This document shows positions 8,823 to 17,282 of a DNA stretch of 64,000 nt, in pieces. Origin of the DNA: an uncultured Eubacteriales bacterium (lineage in GTDB: Bacteria > Bacillota > Clostridia > Christensenellales > Aristaeellaceae); the NCBI GenBank assembly GCA_902767565.1, contig CACXHY010000002.1, positions 218,331-282,330 on the forward strand. Direction: 5' to 3'. Position 1 is the stretch's first letter; the number at the start of each line of letters is the position of its first letter. The notes under the pieces were generated by a model. That model was given only the letters and a program-made list of their open reading frames with translations, had not been told where the DNA came from and did not search any database. The position numbers were made by a program, and so were the translations under genes.

Positions 8823-10178
8823 ATGAGCAACGAGCAGGATATCCAGTACTGGGAATCCGCATACAACAACGCCATGAACTGGGCTCGGCGCAAGGCGGGG
8901 CAGCCCGAGGAGCAGATGAAGGAGTACCTGAAGGCCGCCAAGGCCCAGCAGGAGCTCGCCAACCGCACCGAAGGCGAGGCCCGCACGCTTCACCATGCCG
9001 AGTTCCAGCGCCTGAGCAACCTTGCGTACCAGCTCTACGCCACGCTGCATCCGGAAGAGGAGGCGGCGCGCAAACGGAAGGCGGAGGAGGAGCGGCGCAG
9101 GAAGCAGGAAGAAGAGCGGCCGAAACAGCCGGTCGCCAACGGATACGGCGGTGGAGCCGGCACCGGCTCCGGAGCGGCAAAACCGGCGGAGCCTTCCCGC
9201 AAGCCGAAGAAGGAACTGCAGCACCTTTACACCACGAAGCAGCTCAACGGTCTGGACACCGACAACATCCGCTACGATGATCCCTCCGCGCTCAAGACGA
9301 GGTTCGAGGATCTGAGCGGTGATGAACACGACGCGAAGGGCCTGGTGCTCCAGCATTTCGAGCGGATCCGTCAGGACCGCCAGTTCCAGCATCTCAGGCG
9401 CACGGCGGAGGAATACGGCGCGCTGCAGCCCAGCATGAACATCTTCCTCTACGGCCCTCCCGGGACCGGCAAAAGCGCCTTCCTCTCGGCCATGTGCCAT
9501 TACATCCTCTCCAACGAGGAGGACAGCGTGGCCTTCATCCTTGAGCCCGACGCGTTCCGGGCCGATCTGGTCGGCATCGCGGAGAAGGTGATCAAGGAGG
9601 TCTTCTACGAGGCCGAGCAGTACAAGAACGCGATCGTGTGCGTCGACGAGATCGTCGGCCTCTGCCCAAACGAGGAGGGCAGAAAGGGGCCCGGCGCCCA
9701 CGGCGGGGACACGCTGAACGTGTTCCTGCAGGCGATCGACGGCGTCCGCAAGAGCAAGGGCAACGTCATCGTGGTCGGCGCCACGAACTACCCCTGGGCC
9801 GTGGACAGCGCCGCCATCAGCCGCCTGCCCAACAAGTTCTATCTGGGTCTTCCGGACAGGAACGCGCTCGCCTCCTTCCTGATGGACCACGCGAGGCCGT
9901 TCATGGGCGTGGACGAAGCCGAGCAGCGGGAGATGGCGGACTACATCGCGTCCAAGCTGAAGAACGCTTCCTATCGCGAGATCAAGAACGTCGCGGCAGA
10001 CCTTTACAACGAATCCGATTACAAGACCAAGCGGGCCAACGCGGACAATCACGAGGTCAAGGAATTCATCCCCCTGACCCTGGACGAAGTCGAGCAGCTC
10101 GTGCTGAAGAACGTGGAGATCCACGCGAGCGAAGAGCAGCTTGCGCGCTATGAACTGTTCCGGCAAGGCAAGATCTGA
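8823..10178 (+). CDS. Vps4-like AAA ATPase with MIT-like N-terminal domain
   Basis: 451 residues starting at ATG 8823 behind AGGAGGA. Residues 5-75 form a small helical bundle (YWESAYNNAMNWA, EYLKAAKAQQELA, FQRLSNLAYQLY) that resembles an MIT domain. A charged linker (80-130) follows. The AAA core has Walker A GPPGTGKS (211-218), Walker B IVCVDE (271-276), sensor-1 asparagine in GATNYPW (319-325) and R334 just before NKFYLGLPD. That pattern is typical of the Vps4/katanin (meiotic) clade. The C-terminus (418-451) ends in a helix after PLTLDEVEQLV, as in Vps4. Such enzymes disassemble ESCRT-III filaments or unfold proteins. The two coiled-coil genes just upstream are plausible substrates. The AAA call is firm; the Vps4/MIT assignment is an inference. 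Confidence 0.8.
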   Translation: MSNEQDIQYWESAYNNAMNWARRKAGQPEEQMKEYLKAAKAQQELANRTEGEARTLHHAEFQRLSNLAYQLYATLHPEEEAARKRKAEEERRRKQEEERPKQPVANGYGGGAGTGSGAAKPAEPSRKPKKELQHLYTTKQLNGLDTDNIRYDDPSALKTRFEDLSGDEHDAKGLVLQHFERIRQDRQFQHLRRTAEEYGALQPSMNIFLYGPPGTGKSAFLSAMCHYILSNEEDSVAFILEPDAFRADLVGIAEKVIKEVFYEAEQYKNAIVCVDEIVGLCPNEEGRKGPGAHGGDTLNVFLQAIDGVRKSKGNVIVVGATNYPWAVDSAAISRLPNKFYLGLPDRNALASFLMDHARPFMGVDEAEQREMADYIASKLKNASYREIKNVAADLYNESDYKTKRANADNHEVKEFIPLTLDEVEQLVLKNVEIHASEEQLARYELFRQGKI

Positions 10179-10196
10179 CAGAGAGGAGCCAGAGAT

Positions 10197-13100
10197 ATGA
10201 CACAGACGAATGCGAGGACCGCCACCCACTGCCCCGAGTGTTTCTCCCCCGTCGAGATGGATTCCCGAAGCAGGCTGGGGCACAGGGAAGGCATGGGCTA
10301 CTGCCCCAGCTGCCGCAAGAACTGGGACGCCAGGAAACTGGTGGAGGCCGTGCAGTGCGCCGCCTGCAACCGGTGGGTGTCCGCCGAGGGCGTCACCGGC
10401 GACGAGATGACCTGCCCGAACTGCAAGACGCACCTGCAGGTCAGCGGCGAGAACACCATCGTCAAAGAGGACGAAGCCAACCTGCCCTATCGCTGCCCCG
10501 CCTGCCACAGCCCGGTGAGCTACAAGGAGAAGGGCGTATTCACCAAGGAAAAGATCGCCTACTGCGACAATAAGGCCTGCGCGAACTACGGCCGCACGCT
10601 GCAGCCCCATCAGCTGGTGCGGGAGGTGAAGTGCTGCTCCTGCTACCAGTGGATCAACGTCAACGAATTCCGCAAGGGCCGCGCCGACTGCCCCCACTGC
10701 GATAAGGCGCTGGTGCTGGAAGGCTCTTCCACGAAGCTCTATGTCGAGGACGTTCCGGTGAACGTGGAGCAGGTGCTGGGGGATGACTGGGTCATCTACC
10801 GCAGCCCGGAGCGCAAGTTCGGCTATCAGACCGCCGTGCCCATGATGCCGGGCTTCAACGCGGTGCTGGTGGAGGGGACCACCGCGAAGATCATCACCCC
10901 CGACGACCCCAAGCCCTTCGTGAAGCGCGACCAGACCCAGCCCATCTTCGCGGACCTGTACTATGTCCGCAGCCAGTTCAACAAGACCTTCCGGTACGGC
11001 ACGCCCGAGCCCCTCGAGGTGCAGGACGCCTACGGCAACCTGGTGCAGATCAGGGCGGCCTCCGAGGTGGAGCACGGCGTGGATGACCCGCTGAAGCTCC
11101 TCTCCTGGTCCGGCCACCGTGAGATCAAGTCCGAGGACTTCGAGTCGGAAGGCCGCATCCTCCGCTCCACCACCGTCAACTGCTTCAGCCGCGCGATCCA
11201 CAGCGCCGCGCAGCAGATCCTGCAGGCCGGCGAGAGCCTGACGGCCATGAAGCTGGCGGACAAGGCCCGGGGCATCATGAGCGAAATGCTCAGCGCCGAG
11301 ACCGGCCTGTCCTGCCGCAGCCTCCGCATCGTCAACCTGACCCAGGAGAACATGGCGGACCTGCTGGCGGCCCGGGTGGAGCGCAGCATCCACTGGAGCA
11401 CCGCCGATATCCAGGTGCATGAGCAGAACGAGCCCGCGCTGTGGGCTTCCATCCGGATCTCCGGCAGCGCCACCATCCGCGTCACGGACCGCGGGAAGCT
11501 GATGACGACCCCCCAGGGCGTCGAATGGAGCCGCAAGGACACGGCGGATGACGCGGCGGAGGCCTATCTGCGGCAGCGCATCGGCGAGCAGGTCTACGGC
11601 GTGTTCCAGGAGATCATCCAGGGCGTCATCGACGATACCGGCGTCAGCATCGACTACCTGGGTCACTTCTTCAGCCACATGCAGCGGGTGGCCGGGGACT
11701 ATCTGAACGACCCCGAGTCCCTGCTGAAGAGCTTCGGCCTGCGGGCGGACAACGTGACGATCCAGTTGAAGCCGGAGGATATCAGGCCCAACGCGGCCCT
11801 CATCCGGCGCGGCCAGGTGGAGAAGCAGATCGCCACCACCGAGATGGACGAGAAACTCCGCAAGTACACCGACGGCGTGGAGCTCACCCGCCGCAAGGAC
11901 GACAGCCAGAAACACATTGCCTTCAAGCGGATCGAAACGGACGAGCGCATCTCGGACATTGGCATGGACGACGAAGTGGCGCAGGCGGCCGACGACATCG
12001 CGAAGAAAAAGCACGAACGGCAGCTTGATGAGATCAAGAGGGGCGGCGAGATCGACAAGGCCCGGGACGCGGTGGAGGATGAACAGCGCGCGCACCGGCA
12101 GCAGATCGAGCTGGAGACCCTGGATCATGCATACCAGAAGTGGCTGAAGGTGCGCCGCGGCGAGACGGCCCAGCATGACGCCCTGCACGCCGACGAGCGC
12201 GGCGACACGGAGCACGCGCTGGAGCTCAAGCGGATGCGCGAGGAGGAACAGCGGCAGCAGGCCCTGGAGATGGAGCGCCTGCGGGCCGCCGTGGCCGATG
12301 TCCGGCGCGGCATCGAGGCCAGCGACATGGACCAGAAGCAGAAGCAGGAGGCCTACGAGTATCTGCAGCTGCTCAGCCATAAGCGGGACGATCAGGACCT
12401 GGCGGAGCGCAAGGCCCGGTTCGAGGCCGATATGGATCAGGCCGGCATCAAGGGCGCCATGGACGCCATGCAGGCCAGTCTGGACATGGTCTCGAAGGCC
12501 GCGGACGATCAGGCCCGCCGGGAGGAGAGCGCGCGCTATGCCGACTTTGCCCGGGATCTTCAGCTGAAGCAGGTCATGCTGACCCACGAGGCGGAGGTCC
12601 TGAAGCTGAAGATGGCCGCGGACCGGCAGCAGCAGGAGGCCGCCGAGCGCACCGCCCAGGCGGATGCCCGGCTGAAGGAAATGGAACTGCAGCTCAAGCA
12701 TCTTGAGTCCATGGAGAGCATCGGCGTGAACCGTGCCGACGTGCAGGCCAGCGTGGACAAGATCCGCGCGATCTGCGAGGCCATGGCGCAGGAGTCTGTG
12801 GCCCGCGCCGAGCAGGTCAAGGCCGGCGCCGCCGCCGCGGAGAGCGAACGCGAATCCACCCAGACGCGCGCGGAGGCTCTGCTGAAGGAGCTCATGACCA
12901 TCCAGAAGCAGCGCGAAGAGATGCAGATGCAGTTCCGCCGGGAGTTCGACGCCGGCCGCGCCGAGGTGGACAAGATCCTCGCCGAGCATGTGAGCGACGT
13001 GCCGGTCAGCGATGCCCTGGCGGACCTCAAGCGCCAGATGGATGAGATGGTGAAGAACCTGAACACCGCGCGTCCCCCCGTGAGGCAGGACATCAACATC

Positions 13101-13214
13101 GTCACCGGCAATCCCGCGATGCGGAGGGCCAACGACGTGTGCCCCAACTGCGGCGCGAAGATCACCAACCGGTACGCCACCTACTGCATTTCCTGCGGGA
13201 CACAGCTGAAGTGA
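10197..13214 (+). CDS. Large zinc-ribbon, SPFH-like, coiled-coil protein
   Basis: 1005 residues starting at ATG 10197 behind GAGAGGAG, 18 bases after the ATPase gene. The N-terminus has four zinc ribbons built from C12/C15/C36/C39, C54/C57/C73/C76, C100/C103/C123/C128 and C146-149/C165/C168. Residues about 205-560 look like two successive SPFH-type domains (first strand GFNAVLVEGTTAKII). A charged coiled coil of about 400 residues follows (560-960), and then a final zinc ribbon (C982, C985, C997, C1000). Band 7/SPFH proteins with long coiled coils assemble into rings or cages on membranes. It probably forms the scaffold on which the ATPase and coiled-coil partners act. A hairpin follows the stop codon. 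Confidence 0.7.
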   Translation: MTQTNARTATHCPECFSPVEMDSRSRLGHREGMGYCPSCRKNWDARKLVEAVQCAACNRWVSAEGVTGDEMTCPNCKTHLQVSGENTIVKEDEANLPYRCPACHSPVSYKEKGVFTKEKIAYCDNKACANYGRTLQPHQLVREVKCCSCYQWINVNEFRKGRADCPHCDKALVLEGSSTKLYVEDVPVNVEQVLGDDWVIYRSPERKFGYQTAVPMMPGFNAVLVEGTTAKIITPDDPKPFVKRDQTQPIFADLYYVRSQFNKTFRYGTPEPLEVQDAYGNLVQIRAASEVEHGVDDPLKLLSWSGHREIKSEDFESEGRILRSTTVNCFSRAIHSAAQQILQAGESLTAMKLADKARGIMSEMLSAETGLSCRSLRIVNLTQENMADLLAARVERSIHWSTADIQVHEQNEPALWASIRISGSATIRVTDRGKLMTTPQGVEWSRKDTADDAAEAYLRQRIGEQVYGVFQEIIQGVIDDTGVSIDYLGHFFSHMQRVAGDYLNDPESLLKSFGLRADNVTIQLKPEDIRPNAALIRRGQVEKQIATTEMDEKLRKYTDGVELTRRKDDSQKHIAFKRIETDERISDIGMDDEVAQAADDIAKKKHERQLDEIKRGGEIDKARDAVEDEQRAHRQQIELETLDHAYQKWLKVRRGETAQHDALHADERGDTEHALELKRMREEEQRQQALEMERLRAAVADVRRGIEASDMDQKQKQEAYEYLQLLSHKRDDQDLAERKARFEADMDQAGIKGAMDAMQASLDMVSKAADDQARREESARYADFARDLQLKQVMLTHEAEVLKLKMAADRQQQEAAERTAQADARLKEMELQLKHLESMESIGVNRADVQASVDKIRAICEAMAQESVARAEQVKAGAAAAESERESTQTRAEALLKELMTIQKQREEMQMQFRREFDAGRAEVDKILAEHVSDVPVSDALADLKRQMDEMVKNLNTARPPVRQDINIVTGNPAMRRANDVCPNCGAKITNRYATYCISCGTQLK

Positions 13215-13236
13215 CGCCGGACTGAGCCGGAACCCT

Positions 13237-13278
13237 GCGGTCAGCGCTTCCCGTGGAGATGCGGGAAGCGCTGACCGC
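13237..13278 (+). repeat. Perfect 17-bp inverted repeat (intra-operon hairpin)
   Basis: Arms 13237-13253 and 13262-13278 pair perfectly over 17 bases with an 8-base loop. No T-tract follows, so it is not a standard terminator. It sits between the SPFH-like gene and the first kinase of the train. It could protect mRNA ends or set relative expression of the two parts. Confidence 0.7.
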
Positions 13279-13374
13279 GCTTGAGTTATGCGGCGCATAT
13301 CTGAGGGAGGGTCATTGCGGCCCGAAAGCACCTCAGTGCGATCCCGACCCACAAACATACAAGGAGGAACGACC

Positions 13375-14613
13375 ATGGCGGAGATCAGCGGCTGGAAGGT
13401 GGAAGCCCGGCGGGGGCCGCGGCCCATGCCTGCGGGTACCGATGTGATGGACGGCTGGAAGGTGGTCCGCCCCTTGGGCGAGGGCGGCTTCGGCAGCGTG
13501 TACGAGGTCGAAAAGAGCGTTTTCGGCGTCACGAAATCCAGCGCCTTCAAGATCGTGCACATTCCCCAGCCCCGGGACATGGAAGCCGTCGAAAACGCGG
13601 AAGTCCGTTTTCAGCGGGTGGAGCGCGCCGTCCGTGAGATCGAGCTGATGGTGCAGATGTCCTCCAATCCGCATGTGGTGCGCGTTGAGGATTACGGCGT
13701 GGTGGAGTACAGGGACGAGGGCGTCTGGGAGATCCACATCCGCATGGAGAAGCTGACCTGCCTGCAGAGCGTCTGGGAAAAGCAGGGGCTCACGCTCCGG
13801 GAGATCTGCGAAATGGGCAGGCAGATGGCGGACCTGCTGCAGGCCTGCTGGGAACGCCGCATCATCCACCGCGACATCAAGCCCGCCAACATTTTCGTGG
13901 ATGCGGACGGGAACTACAAGATGGGGGACTTCGGCATCGCGCGGGTGGTGGAGGGAAGCGCGGCGAGCACCATCGCCGGCACCTTCGGCTTCATGGCGCC
14001 GGAAGTCCTGCTCGGCATGCCGTATGACACCCGGGCCGACATCTATTCCCTGGGCCTGACGGTCTACTGCATGATCGCGGGCGGCTTCCCCGCGGGATGG
14101 AGCTTCGGGCAGCCGCTTCCGGACATCCCCGGCCTGCCTCCTGCGCTGACGGACATCCTGCGCAAGGCCGCCGCCGTGAACCCCGGCGATCGCTACGCCT
14201 GCGGCGCCGAATTCAGCGAGGCGCTGGCCGCGCTGCAGACGGATCCCCCGGCTTCTCCCGTGCGGCGCCCTGCCGCGGCCCCGCCGGTCACCACGGCGTC
14301 TCCCCGGTTCTCCCAGACGGTCCGTACCCCGCAGCTGCCCGTGGACCGGGTCGGCTACAGCCAAGAGCAGGTCATGGCGTTCCTTCTGCGTCTGGCTGCG
14401 ATGGCGGATTCCGGGCTCGACACCGCGGCCCTGCGGGAGATGATCGAGACCAGTGCCTTTGACGAGGTGACCCTCGGCTACGACAGCCAGGCGGTGGACG
14501 CCTTCCTGGACGAGCTGCTGGCCATGCTGGAAACGCCCGGTTCCGGCGCGGGATCGCCCTCCGGAACGGCCCTTTCCGGGACTCTGGGCAGGCACAGCAC
14601 CAGCCGCATGTAA
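13375..14613 (+). CDS. Ser/Thr protein kinase with DivIVA-like C-terminal motifs
   Basis: 412 residues starting at ATG 13375 behind AAGGAGG. The kinase domain (about 28-290) has glycine loop GEGGFG (35-40), K59, HRD 165-167, DFG 185-187 and APE 208-210, so it should be active. A Pro/Ala-rich linker (290-320) follows. The tail contains two copies of a short motif: VGYSQEQVMAFLLRL and LGYDSQAVDAFLDEL. These match the F-x-GYD-x-x-VDxFLD signature of DivIVA-type domains, which bind curved membranes and septa. No membrane helix is present. It is the first of three consecutive kinases, 160 bases after the SPFH-like gene. A role in phosphorylating the upstream membrane-associated proteins is inferred. 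Confidence 0.85.
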   Translation: MAEISGWKVEARRGPRPMPAGTDVMDGWKVVRPLGEGGFGSVYEVEKSVFGVTKSSAFKIVHIPQPRDMEAVENAEVRFQRVERAVREIELMVQMSSNPHVVRVEDYGVVEYRDEGVWEIHIRMEKLTCLQSVWEKQGLTLREICEMGRQMADLLQACWERRIIHRDIKPANIFVDADGNYKMGDFGIARVVEGSAASTIAGTFGFMAPEVLLGMPYDTRADIYSLGLTVYCMIAGGFPAGWSFGQPLPDIPGLPPALTDILRKAAAVNPGDRYACGAEFSEALAALQTDPPASPVRRPAAAPPVTTASPRFSQTVRTPQLPVDRVGYSQEQVMAFLLRLAAMADSGLDTAALREMIETSAFDEVTLGYDSQAVDAFLDELLAMLETPGSGAGSPSGTALSGTLGRHSTSRM

Positions 14614-14675
14614 CGCTTTCGCGCCGCCGGACAGGCATCGCATCCCCGGCATCCACGCACGGAAGGAGTTTCCCC

Positions 14676-17096
14676 ATGACCGATTTTAACACCACAAGCT
14701 GGCAGATCGAGCCCACCCGCGGCCCGCGCCCTTTCCGTGCGGGCGATATCGTGATGGACAGCTGGGAAGTCGTGCGGCTGATCGGGGCCGGCAATTACGG
14801 CACGGTGTATGAGGTCCGCAAGAACCAGTTCGGGGTGGACACGCGCAGCGCCGTGAAGGTGATCCCCATCCCTCGCGATGCGTCCTATGTGAGCTTTCTG
14901 CGGTCCATGGGATCCAGCGACCATGCCATCTCGGCGGAGCTGCAGCTCCAGGTGAACCACGGCGTCCGCGAGGTGCAGGCCATGCGCCGGCTCATCGACC
15001 ATCCGTCGGTGGTGCGCTGCGAGGATTTCAGCGTGGTGCAGTACGAGGATGACGGCAGCTGGGAGATCTATATCCGCATGGAACTGCTGACGCCCCTGAC
15101 CGGGTGGCTGGCGCAGCATCCCGCGACGGAGGCGGATGTGCGCAGGATCGCCGTCGACATCGCGGACCTGCTGGCATACTGCGAGAAGCGGCAGATCCTT
15201 CACCGCGATATCAAGCCCGACAACCTCTTCATGAACGCCATGGACCACGTGAAGCTGGGAGACTTCGGCCTGGCCCGCACCTTCAGCGTCGGATCCAGCA
15301 GCCACTCCCACGGCGTGGGCACCGACGCCTTCATGGCCCCGGAGGTGGCGAAGGATCAGCAGTATGATCATCGCGCCGACATCTACTCGACGGGTCTGGC
15401 CCTGTACTGGATGCTGAACGGGCAGAACCTGCCCTTCATGAACGACCGGGTCACCTATTCCCAGGCGCTGATGGCCCGGCTGTCCGGCCGTCCCCTGCCC
15501 CGGATCGACGGGGTGGAGCCGGGCCTGATGGACGCCGTGCTGAAGGCCTGCGCCTTCCGGCCGGAGGATCGCTTCGCCGCGGCGGAGGAGATGCGGCAGG
15601 CCTTGCTGGGCGCCCCCTCCGCCGACAAGCCGGAGGACCGCTCCTCCGCGGCCGGGGAGCTCCGGCAGGACCGGGCGGACGCCTCCGCCGACAGCTCCCG
15701 CACCGCCGGAGACCCTCGGAGCAACGAGCAAAAAGCCGCCGGGCCGCTTCCGCCGGAGCGGGACCGGAAACCAGAGAATGTGACACAGACGCGGAGCGAT
15801 CCTCCTCCGGAAAAGCCGAAGGCAAAGAAAGGACTGTGGATCGGACTGCTCCTGCTGGCGCTGGCCTTCGCCGCGTTGATCTTCTTCGTGACACGCCCGG
15901 ACACGGAAAACGCATCGGAGCACCGGCGATCCGCTGAGACACAGGCAGAAGAAACGGCTGACGAACCGGCAACGGCTGACGAACCGGAAACGGGTGATGA
16001 AGCGACACCGGTTGAGGAGGAAATGCCGGAATCTGCTGCCACTGACGATCCCGTCGAAACGGCGGTTGCTGTCTCTGCAGGGCCCGTGGCGCAGGTCAGC
16101 ACTTGGACGGACGGGCGATCGACACGGTATACGTCCACCTATCCCGGCTGGCAGGATGAACCGGTCACCGTCTATGTCACGCTGGACGACAATGGCGCGG
16201 TCGCCAGTATCATGGTGGACGCTTCGAGCCAGACCGAAGGTGTCGGTCAGCGCTGTGCCGAGCAGAGCTTCACGAGCCAGTTCATCGGCAAGAGCGATCG
16301 GGTGCGGCTGGTGTCGGACATTGACGCGGTGTCCGGCGCGACTGTCACCTCCGTAGCGGTGGTGAAGGCAGTGAACGGCGTGTTCGATGTGTATCGGCGC
16401 AGCTTGCCGGAAGAGACCGCGACAGCCGTCGAAGCGAGGGTGCCCGCACAGGGCGACATCGTCGAGTTCGGCCGCTACGAGCAGGACAATGATCTCTCCA
16501 ACGACGAACCCATCGAATGGATCGTGCTGGATGTGGACGAGGCCAACGGAAAGGTGCTGCTGATCAGCCGCTACGGGCTGGACGCGCAGCCCTACAACAC
16601 CACATATGCCTCCGTGACCTGGGAGAACTGCACCCTCCGCACTTGGCTGAACGAGGATTTCCTGAACGCTGCCTTCAACAGCGCGGAGCAAGCGGCGATC
16701 CTGACCACACGCGTGGACAATGGCAGCAGTCAGGGCTACAACGGATGGTACACCACAGGCGGTAACGACACAGATGACAAGATCTTCCTACTGAGCTACG
16801 CCGAGGCCAACCGCTATTTCGGAGTGCAGCACTACAGCGTCTCCGGGAGCGACAATAACACGTCCAGAGTATCGCCGACGGCTTATGCGGCTGCAAGAGG
16901 AGCCTATACCACCAGCAGTAGCAAGACGGCTGATGGCAAGGCTGCAGGCTGGTGGTGGCTCCGCTCGCCCGGCCGCGATCAGGCCGACGCGGCGCGCGTG
17001 CGCAGCGACGGCGCCCTCGGCTTCTACAACGTGTTCCACGTCAATGGCTCCGTCCGGCCGGCTTTCTGGATCAATCTGGACTCGGGCATCTTCTGA
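14676..17096 (+). CDS. Membrane Ser/Thr kinase with extracellular FMN-binding and DUF6273-like domains
   Basis: 806 residues starting at ATG 14676 behind GGAAGGAG. The kinase domain (about 30-312) has K61, HRD 176-178, DFG 196-198 and APE 221-223. A charged linker is followed by one membrane helix (about 386-405). Outside lie an acidic spacer, an FMN_bind-type domain (about 485-575) with SGATVTS at 553-559, and a DUF6273-like domain (about 594-806). The latter has VTWENCTLRTWLN, a late WWWLRSPG and a C-terminal VRPAFWINL. SGAT-S/T is the motif where ApbE attaches FMN through a threonine, here probably T556. The protein could sense redox state or a ligand outside the cell and signal through the kinase. 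No ApbE gene is in this window. Confidence 0.85.
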   Translation: MTDFNTTSWQIEPTRGPRPFRAGDIVMDSWEVVRLIGAGNYGTVYEVRKNQFGVDTRSAVKVIPIPRDASYVSFLRSMGSSDHAISAELQLQVNHGVREVQAMRRLIDHPSVVRCEDFSVVQYEDDGSWEIYIRMELLTPLTGWLAQHPATEADVRRIAVDIADLLAYCEKRQILHRDIKPDNLFMNAMDHVKLGDFGLARTFSVGSSSHSHGVGTDAFMAPEVAKDQQYDHRADIYSTGLALYWMLNGQNLPFMNDRVTYSQALMARLSGRPLPRIDGVEPGLMDAVLKACAFRPEDRFAAAEEMRQALLGAPSADKPEDRSSAAGELRQDRADASADSSRTAGDPRSNEQKAAGPLPPERDRKPENVTQTRSDPPPEKPKAKKGLWIGLLLLALAFAALIFFVTRPDTENASEHRRSAETQAEETADEPATADEPETGDEATPVEEEMPESAATDDPVETAVAVSAGPVAQVSTWTDGRSTRYTSTYPGWQDEPVTVYVTLDDNGAVASIMVDASSQTEGVGQRCAEQSFTSQFIGKSDRVRLVSDIDAVSGATVTSVAVVKAVNGVFDVYRRSLPEETATAVEARVPAQGDIVEFGRYEQDNDLSNDEPIEWIVLDVDEANGKVLLISRYGLDAQPYNTTYASVTWENCTLRTWLNEDFLNAAFNSAEQAAILTTRVDNGSSQGYNGWYTTGGNDTDDKIFLLSYAEANRYFGVQHYSVSGSDNNTSRVSPTAYAAARGAYTTSSSKTADGKAAGWWWLRSPGRDQADAARVRSDGALGFYNVFHVNGSVRPAFWINLDSGIF

Positions 17097-17282
17097 TCCT
17101 TCATCTTCAAATCTCATATCTTTGATCCCCCGTCGCGGCAGCAGGCTGTGAGGGGGAAGCGAACATCAAGACGGCAGATCGCGCCGCAAGGCGCGGTCAT
17201 CTGCCCGCCGAAAATGGGCGGGCATGATATGGATCCCGGCGGTTTGATGCCGTGTCCATGATCCCCCAAGGGAGGCATCTGC

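Noticed and set aside
8754..13580. Minus-strand frame of 1608 residues
   Set aside because: It mirrors the ATPase and SPFH-like genes, has no ribosome site and is rich in His/Val/Leu/Gly as typical of antisense translation.
17165..17230. Hairpins between the second and third kinases of the train
   Set aside because: Short imperfect stems (for example TGCCCGCC/GGCGGGCA) with no T-tract; not convincing as terminators.
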